A stretch of DNA of 64,000 nucleotides from Aplectana chamaeleonis (Eukaryota; Nematoda; Chromadorea; Rhabditida; Cosmocercidae), in assembly GCA_029168955.1 (NCBI GenBank), contig JAPDOI010000009.1, positions 1,426,001-1,490,000 on the forward strand, written 5' to 3'. Positions 22,319 through 33,400 of the stretch are shown here, piece by piece (within the stretch, counting starts at the first letter, position 1; every line of letters begins with the position of its first letter). Made by a program: the position numbers and the translations under genes. The notes under the pieces are model-generated. The model ran no database searches. It was not told where the DNA came from and was given only the letters and a program-made list of their open reading frames with translations.

Positions 22319-22849
22319 GCCCGTACCCGTAAGGTCGCCCGTCTTGAAAGTCAAGCCGAATAAACGGTCAAACAAACACACAGAGAAACGCTCACATACA
22401 TAAACACACACACGCACACACAAATTTACCAAAATATATATAGTAGGATAAGATCATTCATGGGAGTGCTGGTATCAAGGCTAGCCGGCTGTTCAACCTT
22501 AGACCATCAACCACTAGGGGAGCACCGGTGAAATTGGGCCTCATTGGGGCCAGGCGGAACGTACGACAGCACTTCTTTGTCAATAGAGCGGGGTCTGAAT
22601 TCAATAAACTACTTCGGTCAGGTTTGATAATGGGGAAACTAAGTGAATTCAAAAAGACACTTGAGTGTTATCTGTTGTCCCAGGAGTAATGTTTGTAAGA
22701 TCTCTTTTCTTGATGGTGCCGATGTATGCCTAATAGTCAGTTGATCCATTTGTTTATTGTTGTTCGACTGATTTTAGTGCTTTTATTATTCTGTTGTTGT
22801 CTTTGACACGGTTCTACCGTGTAATAAATCAAATCAAATCTCGCCCCTC

Positions 22850-24290
22850 CCCGCCCACTGCGACCGAAACGCAGAGCAGTTGATATTCGAACTTGCGGTG
22901 CCTTTCGGTTGTGATTGCAACGTGCAGTGCGTTCAGGTTGCTCCCCGGGCCACATGCGTTGACTGACGCGCGCATTTCGAAATCGGATGAATCAATTGGA
23001 ACAACGAAGAGCATCTGGGCTTCCTGCGATTTTTGAGTGGGATTCTCACTGTATCTCTTGTAGGGCTTGCAATTGATCTCCCCTGCTCCATTTGCGCTAA
23101 ATATTCGACCATCCTAGAATTCACTCTATTCTTCATATTTGTGCAATATTTAGACTGTATTCAAAAAATGAAACGTTAACCTGTCTTTCCGAGCGCATTT
23201 TGCAAATATTGATGGAGGGAATATTTCGGATTTATTTAATTAATTCGAAAAAAAAATGAGAAAAACGAATCGCTCGGATATTTAAATTTATTTTAATGTA
23301 TATTTAAATTTATATTTGAACTTTAATAATTGAAAAAAATGTGCCATGCATACTTTCCATTGTTTGCTTTGAATCGTTCAACGAGATCATTAGAAAGACT
23401 CTGAGAAAGGGCGGTTGTTATGAATACCTAATGATTTTAGGGAAATATACCTAATAGTTGGAGAGAATCAGGGGAAATCAGAAGATTAATGGGTGAAGTT
23501 GTGAGGGAAGTTGTGACGGAATCAAAATTCTAAGCAGGGGAAAGTGTATTAAGCTGAAAGTAATTTATAATCAGCACTAGCTTAGAAAAGAGACAATTAA
23601 GGGTCACATAAATCCAAGGAAATTCAGTAGGGTGGGGGAATTCGGTGAATGTGTGGAAATCGTTGGATTCTTCCTTGAAAAATCGATTAGCTCAAATGGG
23701 TGCGATAATCAATCAGCGAAGCGTCTGAACCACGTCGATGTATCGATTTTTGCAACTGTGAAAATCGGTTCATAGAAAGCGCCCGGGGCGCAACCATGTA
23801 CTTTGTATGATGTACTGTGACGTCATCAGCCGACAGTTGCGCTCAGGGCGCTGTGTGAATCAATCTTGTCGGTAGCACCCGGAGCGCAACGTATGCGGCC
23901 TGGATCGCAACATGTGGCCCGGAAATCGCCAAATTTGTCACCTTGAGCGCAACATGGACGCGGCTCCGGGTGCACTCGGGGTGGGCTCAGGGCCTGCTAT
24001 CGTCTGAGTACGCCGTTGAAAGCGTCAAAAAGCGAATCAAACTGTCCCTGTTTAGTTATCGATTTGAGGGTGTTTGTATTGAGGGGGCGGGGTTTCACGT
24101 TTAGAGTCTCAGAATAGGTCAAATACGGTCATTTTGGCTCGTTACTGACAACTTCAGCGGTGTATTCGTTCTAATACATGCCGCTAGCGTAACAACCTCA
24201 ACCACTCGCGAAAAATTATGCTACCTTCGGAAAGTCGCTCCCATGGCCAGACGCACTCAGAAAAATGAAAACTAGTTACCTGTAGCACAA
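22850..24290. repeat. Intergenic, no gene recognised
   Basis: From 22850 to 23130 is GC-richer sequence with short frames only. From 23130 to 23700 is AT-rich. From 23760 to 24010 are several short GC words such as ggcgcaac and gagcgcaacatg, in both orientations around tgacgtcatcagc. No domain, RNA gene or clear transposon end was seen. Confidence 0.4.
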
Positions 24291-24795
24291 AAAGCCAGAA
24301 ACAAGTTACTTGTAACATATTTAAGCCCAAGTAAGTTACTTGCGACCTATCTCAGGTCGCTTAAGTTACATGTGACATATCGACGGCGGAGCGCCTCCGA
24401 CATGTTGCATGTAACTTACTTGGCCAACATAATTCGCAAGCAATTTGAATCGGCCAACAAGGCGTTTCCTAGGGGAGTATACGACGCACTCCTGAGATCA
24501 GCCTTTTAACAGGCGTTTCCGTCAGTTCAACTACCCAATTTTGAGGTACTGAACACCACAATCGCAAAGAAGGCCCCGCAGAGCGTTTTCCACGCCGGGG
24601 GCGGACGCGTTGTCTGCGCCGCGTATCATATGGTTGGCAAAATGGCCTCCCATGGTGAATATATAAGTGTAAGTTACATGTAACATAAATATAACTTACA
24701 TGTATTATAAATTTTAGTTACATATAATATAAATGTATGTTACGTGCAATATAAATGTCTGTTACTCTAGACATTCAAGTAACTTACATTCATTT
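24290..24795. repeat. Repeat rich in GTTACATGTAAC palindromes
   Basis: Many copies of aagttacttgtaac / gttacatgtaac-type palindromes occur at 24300-24430 and 24660-24790, flanking a middle part that includes an SL1-like sequence (24524-24545) and gccccgcagagcgttttc. The same set (palindromes, SL1-like, cgcagagcgttttgcgc) recurs inverted at about 49470-50480. This defines a transposon family of roughly 0.5-1 kb with no coding capacity. Confidence 0.6.
24524..24545 (+). other. SL1-like 22-mer (18/22 to nematode SL1)
   Basis: It keeps ACCCAA and TTTGAG, and is followed by GTACT, so GT lies where the SL donor site would be. It is preceded by CCGTC like the other copies. No Sm-binding site (AATTTTTGG) follows, so a functional SL RNA gene is unlikely. 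Confidence 0.5.
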
Positions 24796-24940
24796 GCGTT
24801 CCTTATTAACTATGTACTAGCGCAACTTGTTGTTGTGCTTATGTTATAATATCGCGTCACTCCGCGATGGAAGTATAAACCCTGCCTCATGTTTCCATCC
24901 ACCATCTTTTCCTGTACACATATCGAGCCTGACATATAGG

Positions 24941-25050
24941 CCGGGATCATACATTCCAGCGACAGTGCATATCAGGCATATCGATTTTCGTTCGATATTG
25001 ATGGTCGACACTGTGTTGCGTCACTCGTCGGAGTAAGTATGATCCCGGTC
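24941..25050. mobile_element. MITE family A, copy 1
   Basis: Ends are gggatcatacattcca / agtatgatccc, and the centre is atatcgattttcgttcgatattgatgg, with gacagtgcatatcagg on the left arm. Other copies are at 51727-51880, 60028-60135 and 62505-62638. All are short and palindromic. Confidence 0.7.
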
Positions 25051-25149
25051 ATGCATTATTTATTATTGGGCCTAAAACAATGAAATGCTTTGAGCATTCG
25101 AAAATTGAGAGGAACAATTGAAATTCGGCCAAACCTTGCATTTTTTACG

Positions 25150-25390
25150 GTGAACTATCTCATGCGATTCTCGGCCCCGAGCCGCACCGAATAGGAACTG
25201 GAGCCGCCTGACACTTCGGCTGGTTCTCCCAATCTCCAGGCCACTGCTGTTGCTGTTCGGGCAAACCGGAGCAGCCCGGACAGCAACAGCAGTGGCCCGG
25301 ATAGCAACAGAAGCCGACTCGCAGAATGGGAACACGAGCCGAACTGTCAGGCGGCTCGGGGCCGCTTATCGCCTGAGATAGTCCATCTTG
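25150..25390. repeat. Foldback element with gagccgcctgaca arms
   Basis: Inverted arms: ctatctcatgcgattctcggcccc at about 25155 and ggctcggggccgcttatcgc at 25350, with ccactgctgttgctgt at 25240 and acagcaacagcagtggcc at 25280. It is a palindrome of about 230 bp. There is no credible coding region despite frames on both strands. Confidence 0.7.
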
Positions 25391-25481
25391 AACCAAAATT
25401 TAGATCCGTGAAGATCACCGCAACAGCTGAGAATTTCGCTCCAAAATAAGCAGAAATCCATCGAAAGAAACTTCTTGTTTT

Positions 25482-25664
25482 TCACACTGCTAATACTCTG
25501 TCGGTTCCGCGAGCGGAACTGGTAGGCGACATCCACACTCTCGAAGATTTTTGACCGCTCAAGAGACCCCCCAGGGCATCGTGGCTAGGATAATATCCTT
25601 GTTGATCACCATAATATGGACCGTGTATCGAAGGAACAGAGCCCCGCCTCTTCGAATTGTCCAT
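25482..25664 (-). CDS. Possible exon or small ORF, unknown product
   Basis: A 60-residue frame begins MDNSKRRGSVPS and contains HGPYYGDQQGYYPSHDALGG and SSRVWMSPTSSARG. The composition (Tyr, Ser, Gly, Pro; few hydrophobic runs) looks more like a real low-complexity coding exon than the surrounding shadow frames. However, no family is recognised, an in-frame TGA precedes the ATG, and there is no partner exon nearby. It may be chance. Confidence 0.22.
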   Translation of the reverse strand: MDNSKRRGSVPSIHGPYYGDQQGYYPSHDALGGLLSGQKSSRVWMSPTSSARGTDRVLAV

Positions 25665-25859
25665 TTGTCAAACAGGAGCACGTGCTGCTACGATAACGAT
25701 ATGAGCGCGGCAAAAGCTGAGCGAATTTGCAGCACGTGCCGCCGCGAAGCAGGGTTCCATCTCCACGGAGTGATCAATCTGAAATCGAATCGCGGTCGAC
25801 TTGTAACCGACCAGTGCGGAAGTTAACGGCCTGATGTTCCAGTACACGAAAAGGGAAGA

Positions 25860-27500
25860 GCCTGGGACTAGATGGCTGCCTAGACATGAAGCGCGCGGCT
25901 AGAAGACCCTGTGTTGGCGTCATTCTTAGGGGGGAACCTTACTTACATCGCGCCACGAAAATCGCGCGCGATTTGATTTGCTCTGCGATGTACAGGTCTG
26001 ATGATGTCAATACGACTCTCAATCTGCTCAATATAGAAAAGACGAAACCAAACCGACGGAATTTAAGATATAACGGTACGTTCTCGTCATGGCCATGGCA
26101 CATTCTCAGATGAACAGAACGTGATTCGATTAAAGGCGAGCATTGTGCTATAGTGGGGCTGCCGACAGACCACGACTTCCGTACTCGAGCCTAGATAGGT
26201 TATTATCATGAGAAAGCTTAGAAATTCGTCCTTGTGGTAAAGAATTCGATTTTTGAAAAGCTTACGGCCGTGAATGGGTTAACAGAACATAATGAGACTC
26301 CGAATAAAGAGGGAATACAAAGAACGAAGAAGGAAAGATTGAATACAAATGGAGGTCAGGGCGGCTGCGATGTGATGAAATCGCAAAACTGCAACTTCAT
26401 GGGCTCTTCTAGGGCCTGCACGCGGCGACCAGTGCTAGTTATCTCAACAACTTTTTCGAGCGTGTCTGCTGCCTTTAATGTCAGACAAAAAAACGCGCTC
26501 GCGCATCGCGAACTGCAAAATGCAGAGCTCTTCCAGAACGCCCTGAACTTTACCCAGTCCTTAGGTACGCACAGCATCAGAAAACTGTCTCGATAGCACA
26601 GACAAAAATTTTTCACAGCTCTTTATGTACTTAAATATGTATTTAAATCCAATCCTTGCATTGATAAACACCTGAAACGGAAATAACGTTTTTTTCACAA
26701 GAGATTTGCATAATTCGAAGAGACACAATGCATGCACATGCACAATTGAAACATTTAAATGAATGCTCATTACCAATACAAAACTACACACAATATGATT
26801 ATACTAGTGATATATGTAACAGTAAGGCACAACATTCCGCTTACACAATAAGGTGAGTATCTTTTCATTTCTCAGGCGATAAGCATTCGAAAGAAAAGGA
26901 AAACAAGACGATACATAACTAAACTATGGAGAATTTTAGAAGAGATCTCGACATCGATTATCACCAACAGCAGAGCGGTGAACCATAGAGGAATGTAGCT
27001 TCTAATTCGGAGTAAAACTTACTCGGATCGACCGCGTACATATACTGCGTCTCAATTCTCTCCACTTGCTTCGCACATGCACGCGAAGGAACGAACCAAA
27101 ACCAGCATTGAAATAGAGTATATGTAACTGCCGATAGCGATATTTCGACAGAAAATGACCGCTCGCTGCTAAAGAGAATCGAGTTCGAGAGCCCTCTAGA
27201 AAAGCGCCGAAGCCGAGCTATATAATTGAAACAAGAAAAAACCACATTTTATCGATTAGTAGGCAAAAACATGATCAAATAAAATCATATGTATCCCATC
27301 TATCAAATTGGAAGAACTATCACATAGATCCTTTGAAGGCATCTCACCGAGTAAAAGTCTACCATCAAGTACGTGTTTCCTGAAACATGGGATTATTATG
27401 CATATCTTCGCCGATTCTCCTTATAGTAGTAGACTGAGGAGCCTTGTCACATGCTGAGAGAGTGAGGCGACCCTCCGCCCCTAAGAGTTTTTTAGAGTTC
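25860..27500. repeat. Intergenic, no gene recognised
   Basis: At 25925-25995 a segment (ttacatcgcgccacgaaaatcgcgcgcgat) matches 39310-39365. At 26460-26480 there is a gtctgctgcctttaatg terminus. From 26590 to 27480 is AT-rich sequence without repeats that I could pair. The longest frames (about 120 codons at 26234-26596) show no domain. Confidence 0.4.
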
Positions 27501-27574
27501 GATGGCGACGCGCCGCGAAGTAATGTTTCATGAGCAAATCGACGAGCGGCGCGTCATCGATCGATGCCCACATA

Positions 27575-27850
27575 ATGTGCTTATATGGGCCAAATTTCGG
27601 TCCGCAATTGAGTCTCGACACGCTTTGCGGCCGCACGCGCGTCAGTCGAGTTTCCAGCGCCAAAGCCGACTTGATGTGGCTTTTCTATTCAGTTTTCTCC
27701 GATTTTGTTTACTTTCCAGTTTCTAAAACGCACCTAGAGTCAAGAGATCGGCGGCTGCGGCGCTGGAAACTCTTCTGACTTGAACGCGCGCGGCCGCGAA
27801 GCGTGTCGAGACGCAATTGCGGACTGTAATTTGGCCCAGAAAAGCACAGT
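27575..27850. mobile_element. MITE family B, copy 1 (~270 bp, long inverted arms)
   Basis: Left arm: gggccaaatttcggtccgca...gagtctcgacacgctttgcggcc. Right arm: gcggccgcgaagcgtgtcgaga...gactgtaatttggccc. The arms are about 90 bp, and the middle has ctagagtcaagagatcggcggctgcgg. Copies are at 40285-40545 and 61370-61625. Confidence 0.82.
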
Positions 27851-27899
27851 ATGACATTCAGTCGCGCCTAGCTCCGATTGCACTATAAAATAGGCCTAG

Positions 27900-28140
27900 G
27901 ATTCAATCATGGCAGGGCACACGGCCCACCGCTACCTCCCTGACCGGACATTTTGTTACGCGATAACCCTCGCAAGTACACACTGAACGGGGCACAGTTG
28001 AAGGCCGTGTTCACAATAAAAAAACCATCGAATTTTCGAAGTGAAGCTCACGGATTTCGATTTACACAAAAGTTCAGGGCCGTGTAGCGCTATTTGATGC
28101 CCTTTTTTTAGCCGTTTCTCCGATATTACTGTTTCCATAG
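27900..28140. repeat. Dispersed repeat shared with 31070-31200
   Basis: The stretch gaccggacattttgttacgcgataaccctcgcaagtacacactgaac... is about 85% identical by eye to 31082-31180. The second copy lies inside an intron of the Angel-like gene and overlaps a spurious frame there. No coding function is apparent. Confidence 0.65.
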
Positions 28141-28334
28141 GCCCCTAAGGCTCCGTCTATAGGAGACGTCCTAGCGTTGAAAGACGCTGGGAGTTGCATC
28201 TTCAGCATTTGTTATTAATGTGACTCCCCAGCGACCACTGCAGCCGGCCTCTCGCTGACGGTGAAGGGCATAGCGGCAGTAGCGGCTGTCACTAATAGTA
28301 TCAATACCATCGTTAACCCCGTGCCGTCCTCGGG

Positions 28335-28415
28335 CACGTTGCACGCGCCAGCCGTCGAGCGTCATGCGCCAGCCGTCGAGCGTCATGCGCCAGCCGTCAA
28401 ACTTCATGTGCCAGC
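28335..28415. repeat. 21-bp tandem repeat, about four copies
   Basis: Units of the form gcgccagccgtcgagcgtcat are repeated head to tail, with the last copy diverging to aaacttcatgtgccagcg. The repeat is confined to this locus. Confidence 0.85.
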
Positions 28416-28606
28416 GTTTTGGCTACAGTATGACGCCTGCCGCTGGTTGCTGGCGCCTGCCGCTTGTCGTCTGCTTTGGACGGAACCCAACCTTTCAAAT
28501 TTCGGTGAAAACTAGGAAACGATTTTTCTCGTGACACTGCCTTTAAAACAGTTATTGCTTGACAAATTATCCAAAAAGTCTAAAAATTACGTTACTCTGC
28601 TTCGTT

Positions 28607-29100
28607 AGGCCCTAGTTATACACCAGCGGAATGAAAACGTCCCGCAATGACATTGTCGCCGCTTGCTGCGTGGATCAGGGACTCGTCTGCAATATTGCGT
28701 CTTTGACGCCTGTGACGCAATATTGCAGACTAAAAATTTCCGGGCGTTTTAATTGCATTTTATCGATATTTCACGCCTCTATAACATGTTTACTGCAGAA
28801 AGTCATTAGAAATGTATTACACTTGCCATAGCAGTGCTCATTATGTCGTTTTGGGGATATTTTAACAAATTTATATCCAAAAATAATCAGCTGATAGAAA
28901 TTGGCAACTGTCCAACGGGGTAGGTCCCGCCAGGATACAGTATACAGTGCCGCGGCTGGTTTAACTGCTCGGTGCGGTCATCCGACGCGTTTTTCTGGGA
29001 CAACTCTTCCTTTTGGCATGCCTCAGCACAGTTGGTACGCACTTAAGTGGTAGTTATCTTGCTGTTTCAGCTGCGTCCCGCTGGTGTATAACTACGGCCT
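28607..29100. mobile_element. MITE with GTTATACACCAGCGG inverted ends
   Basis: The left end, taggccctagttatacaccagcgg, is inverted at the right as cccgctggtgtataactacggcc (about 29078-29098). The interior has cgtctgcaatattgcgtctttgacgcctgtgacgcaatattgcagac, itself a palindrome (28681-28728). The length is about 490 bp and it is non-coding. Confidence 0.72.
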
Positions 29101-30290
29101 TAATTGTGTTGAAATGACATTTCACACTGAATCGCTCCGGTGTTAAGTTATGAAACTGGCGCCATACGCGTCATGAAATCCTGTTGTGCGGCCAACTTTC
29201 GAAAGTATGAAGTCCGTCACTTGCCTCGAGCATCGCTTAAAGCTCTGATCTGGAGAAAAATGGCTAGGTACACTTGAACCATATCGATCACGCGGCTCCG
29301 CGGCTCGCGAGGTCATCAGCTCAAAAAACTGTAAGTGGCGAAGAACTCCCTGGAGCAAGCAGGCGGCGCGGGGAGGCGTTGTTTCTTTATTAAACAGCTA
29401 GAATTTCGTAGCCCCTCAGCTAGTGATTTATTCATTTTGTTGCTGTCTTGTGGCCAATCATGGTCTACTAATTCTCTGCTTTTTACGATTTTTCTTGTAA
29501 TTAGCTGTAATAAAAAAAAGAATTAGAAAATTACTTATTCACGCATTTTTTACGTATTCTTTTAATTAACGTTAAACGTTCTGACGAAAAAAAAATCATT
29601 AGAGGTAGTGTTCACGATAATTTTCGCCTCCGAGTTTCCCACCTTAAACTGGAAGAAACGGCCAGAAACGCACCAAGATATCTTTCTTTAGTGACAATAT
29701 TCTCTGAGCCAGACTAGTTGTCTGGTTGGATAAACATGCTCTTGGTGACTATCGCCGGTGAAAAAGGGAGTTTTATCGAAAACGGAGAAATACTTTACAC
29801 AAAACAGTATTAGTTAGGGTCCGAAGCAGACCCAGCGGGAATTTTTTTCTAAATTTCTGAAATCCTAACGACCTCCGCAAATTCGGACCTCCGCAATTTC
29901 AGAAATCAAAATCCGGAAATCGGAGCGCCAAGAACCATAGGAATTTCGTTCAGCGAAACTCTTAACCCTCCCTTGTTAACCGTGCCTACTAAAAAAACTT
30001 TGGCTTAATCCTTCTTTATTAAACAATTTCATGTAAACACAAGCAATCCTGGCTTTGCGGAAAATAAAGACGGACCTCGAATTCAAATTCAGCGCACGAA
30101 GTAACCCCCTAGGAATTTGGTAGGGGAAAAGGTAAGAAAACGTCTGATTTCGTGAATTTTTAGGCATTTTCCGGAAATCGGAAGGCCAAAAACCATCGGC
30201 AATCGGAATTCCGCTCATACCTGGTCTCAAGGAAAGAACGGAGCAACAGTGGGTGAAGAATTTCACATGACGGGCCCACAAAAGTACTCA
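29100..30290. repeat. Intergenic region downstream of the Angel-like gene
   Basis: It contains a TAGTGTTCACGATAA terminus at 29607-29623, a repeat at 29690-29840 inverted relative to 12230-12500, and a segment at 30160-30300 related to the same family. No exon or RNA gene was found. Confidence 0.4.
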
Positions 30291-30467
30291 TTGTCACAAA
30301 AAAACAGCTCCACTGAGAGTGCGAAAGCTGAGTGAGAGCAAAGGATTTTGTGTACTTCTGTTTTTTTCTCTCGTTTTTTTTCCAATTTTTTCGACAATTC
30401 GTATAAACCTTTTAGAAGAAAACATGGCGTTTTCCGAATCCAGGAATGAGACAAGCCTTTCACTCAC

Positions 30468-33400
30468 CCGCTTAGTAAGAATAAAATCAGCAATTAGAGG
30501 TATATGATCACTTGGTACATGAGCGTTGGGCCACGGTCCTAATGTCCACTGAAGGATACCGTAGCCAGGCAAACCTAGCCGTCGAACGAGGCGAAGTTCA
30601 GGAAGTTCATACACTTGTGTGCTCTGAAACAAAATTGAAAACAGTTACCTGCGGACACGAAAATGCACAGAAAAAAACCCACCGAGTCCACATTCGTTTT
30701 CTTCTCAACCGAGTAAAAAATGAAATCCGGATTAGCGACATCCTTATGGTAAGTGGACACCTCTTTCTGAAAAGGGACAACCATTGTGGATCCAGATTGA
30801 TTTCTAGAGGCTGCCTCACACCACCTAATACCCAACCTCTCCATCCTCTGTGAAATGATGATATACTGAAGCCAACCGGAATGGATGCGTGAAGTAGTCA
30901 GCAGACACTGCCTCTCTGGGTGCTGAAATAGCCCCTTTCCCCATAAAAAGGACCCAAAATCGCACAAAACGGGCCAAACCAAGCTAGATCAACGTACCTT
31001 TCCGTTGGACAAACATACTGTCCCTCGCTACATTGGAAAGTCGAGGTAAAATGTTGTCCGCGTCAACACACGGCCCGCCACTAGCTCCTTGACCGGACAG
31101 TTCGTTACGCAATAACCCTCGCAAATACACACTAAACGATAAACAGTTGAAAACCGTGTTCACGGTCAAAAAATCTGCGAGTTTTCACCTAAAATGGGAA
31201 ATCCCAAGGCTCATTGCAATCTTAACGGTAGTGTCCACGATAAATGTCGTCTCCGTTTTTTCGCCGGAAATCGAAAGATAGGGGTCTCATTGGAACGATA
31301 AGGTCGAAAGAACGAACAGAAACGAGCTCGAAGGAGCCAATATCGGTACCGAAATCCACTCGCACTAGTCCTTTCCTCGCGTGTATCACATACGTATCGA
31401 TTGACCAGACAGGACTGGCGCGAGCGGATTCCGGAGCCGATAATGGCTCTTTCGAGCCGGTTTTTGTTCGTTATTTCGACCTTATCGCTCCAATGAGACG
31501 CAGGTCTATCGATTTCCGGCGAACGAAGACAAAATTTATCGTGAACACTGCCTTTAAAGGCAGCATATCCCGTTTGGGAGTGAGATTTGTGCGTATGTGC
31601 TGCGTCGCGTGCGTGTGTGCGCGTATGCTGCACCACCTTATCCTCACACCTTCTAACAGTCTCTCCCCTCGCTCCACAAACCACGTGAAGAAACAAACTG
31701 AGTTCGTTTCCTAAATAGAGAATAGGTGCTCGAAAATGGTATCGATTTTAGGACATCTCTGGAGGATTAGAAGTTGATAGTATTGAAAACTAACTCAGAA
31801 ACCCAAAACTCGATACAAATAGGGAAATAGAGGGTTGATTTCTCAGACATTGGGATTGGCGGACCGCCTGAATTTGCCTAGCGAGCAAAAACCATTACCG
31901 GTGTCGGACAGCCATTAGCCGGCGGTCCGCCAAAACCCTGCCAGCGGTCCGCCAGGAAGTTGGCCGACCGCTGGCAGTCTCTTGGCTAATATCCGGCAGC
32001 CCGCTCTTGAGCAATCATTTGCCAGCGGTCCGCCAGTCTCTTGGCAGACCGATGAGTCGAGGTGGGTCCCTCACCGCAGATCGTTGCGTAGGAGATTGCC
32101 TACGCAACGGTCTGAGGTGGGGGACCCACCCCACCCCCCCCCCTAGCCGTAAGGACTTGCCCCTCAGCTGCCATAACTATGCTAGCCTCTGTAGACTTCA
32201 GGTCACCTGCCAGGGCCGGCATAAAAGTGCCGAGTAAACACTCATTGGACTGAATCGCCTTATATACCGGATCGGCTTATCAATGAAATCAGAGATCAAA
32301 CTATAACATGTTAAAACGTGAGTAGCCGTCAACTCTCTCGAGTGCCAGCCTTGTGACAACCCAGTGCCAAGCAAAGGCAACTGGGCGGTTATGCGCCAGC
32401 CGAGTGCCAATTGCTGGATAACTGCGTTTTTATGCGCTCGGTAATTTCGAGGTTTAATTGCCCTTGCCAGCTGAATGCCAGCTATCCCCCAGCTGTTGAG
32501 CAACTGGCGAATTTTCGCCGGCGGTCCGCTGCTCCCAATACACGGCATCATACCCGCTCGGTTGGAGAAGGGTAGCTAGCGACAAACTGATAGGACCAGC
32601 AAAGCAAACGGACTTTTACCGCCTGTAATAGAACGGTAATGTCGTTGGCAGCATCAAAAGCCCACTAGAGAGACAGTATTCGAGCAATAAATTTGAGTAA
32701 TTTTGTATTCATGGGCGAGGACTGTGAAGAAAGTGGGCGGAGACTTCATTTTGATTCGGGTTTGACGCTTCCAAAGGCGTGCGCGTTCTAGTAAGAGCTA
32801 TACGAGCTCAATAAGGTCGCAATCTCAACAAAATCTTTCGAGCGTATATGCCGGCCTCAGGCCGGAGTACGACTGAAAATGAGCCATAGAACCTTATAGT
32901 GGTCCCTAGCTCCAACATTGCTTGACCGCCCCGCCCATTTCAACAGCCACCAGAGTAGTAGGCGGGGCGGGCATGCCACATTCAAGTTTTGAGGCCGCGT
33001 AGAGCAGTTCCTGGCCCGCTCTTAGCTGTTTTTTTCCCACATTTTTAAACAAAAGCTGTAGTGAGTTTCGGATCTTTCCACTTTCCGAAAGAACTCGAAA
33101 AATGTTCTCACCAAATAACTGCACTTGTGCAGATGATTCTATTAAAATCTGATTTCTTTCACGAAACCTTCAGAAATTCAGGTATAATCAATATCATAGA
33201 AGACAAAACCCTCCCTTCCTAATAAATCGGGACAGGAAAAAAAGCTTCCCACTTCGTCATCTTTTTGAAACATTCAGCGCTATTTATCTACCCAGCTTAT
33301 TGTCATTGCCTAAAACTCACCTGGATTCACTTATGTACGTATACACATAGGAAAGCGGTTCGATGTTAAAGTCACCATTGATTATTAGTGGACACGGAGA

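Larger units (their letters stand above)
19389..22448 (-). mobile_element. Non-autonomous Helitron with inverted satellite-bearing arms
   Basis: Read on the minus strand, the element begins TCCTACTATATATATTTTGG (5' TC) at 22448 and ends CTGG (CTRR) at 19389. A GC-rich hairpin (gccggc-tgac-gccggc, 19401-19416) lies 12 nt before the end. It sits between A and T of the host without target duplication. These are the textbook Helitron features. No Rep/helicase ORF is present. The interior is a large imperfect inverted repeat: 19449-about 21118 against about 21390-22448. Each arm carries the terminal TCCTACTATATATA block, a GT-rich tract, a gaccgtttattcggcttgac block, a 42-bp satellite and a unique tract. 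The spacer is about 270 bp. Confidence 0.88.
18420..22690 (+). pseudogene. CR1-like reverse transcriptase, frameshifted and interrupted
   Basis: Fragments in order: STISAMLESLDDWTRAL and VIYLDFSKAFDRVSHRK (18456-18570), SGVPQGS (about 18705), a frameshift to VLSPILFNIYTYELPS and CSAFADDFKLY (about 18806), a TGA after KWSR, then EIKDLGFLIKDDLNF and YKTYVRPLMEYGTVVFNP. A further shift near 19260 leads to LTTLERRRRRFDMILMY, ending at the Helitron. After the Helitron comes KIIHGSAGIKASRLFNLRP, HFFVNRAGSEFNKLL and EFKKTLECYLLSQE, with a stop at about 22687-22689. At least three frameshifts and one nonsense codon are present. Confidence 0.85.
18420..22850 (+). mobile_element. CR1-like LINE, 5'-truncated, split by a Helitron
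   Basis: The two halves are 18420-19388 and 22449-about 22850. The right half ends in taataaatcaaatcaaatc, the short tandem 3' tail typical of CR1-group elements. Removing 19389-22448 rejoins the frame as ..ILMY|KIIHG.., the normal CR1 C-terminal sequence. The insertion therefore happened into an existing CR1 copy. Confidence 0.88.

Noticed and set aside
21661..22403. Two overlapping plus-strand ORFs of over 220 residues with HFLRRPAHSH and LSTASGAL repeats
   Set aside because: These are the inverted satellite arm of the Helitron read in two frames; there is no selection for one frame.
19449..22448. Tc1/mariner-type element with TA duplication at the inverted ends
   Set aside because: The TA on each side fits superficially, but only the Helitron boundaries (19389-22448) restore the interrupted CR1 reading frame and explain the extra 60-bp hairpin.
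30984..31169. 61-residue minus-strand ORF as a whole exon
   Set aside because: Only 30998-31027 fits the gene by phase and splice sites; the rest is a dispersed repeat shared with 27900-28140.
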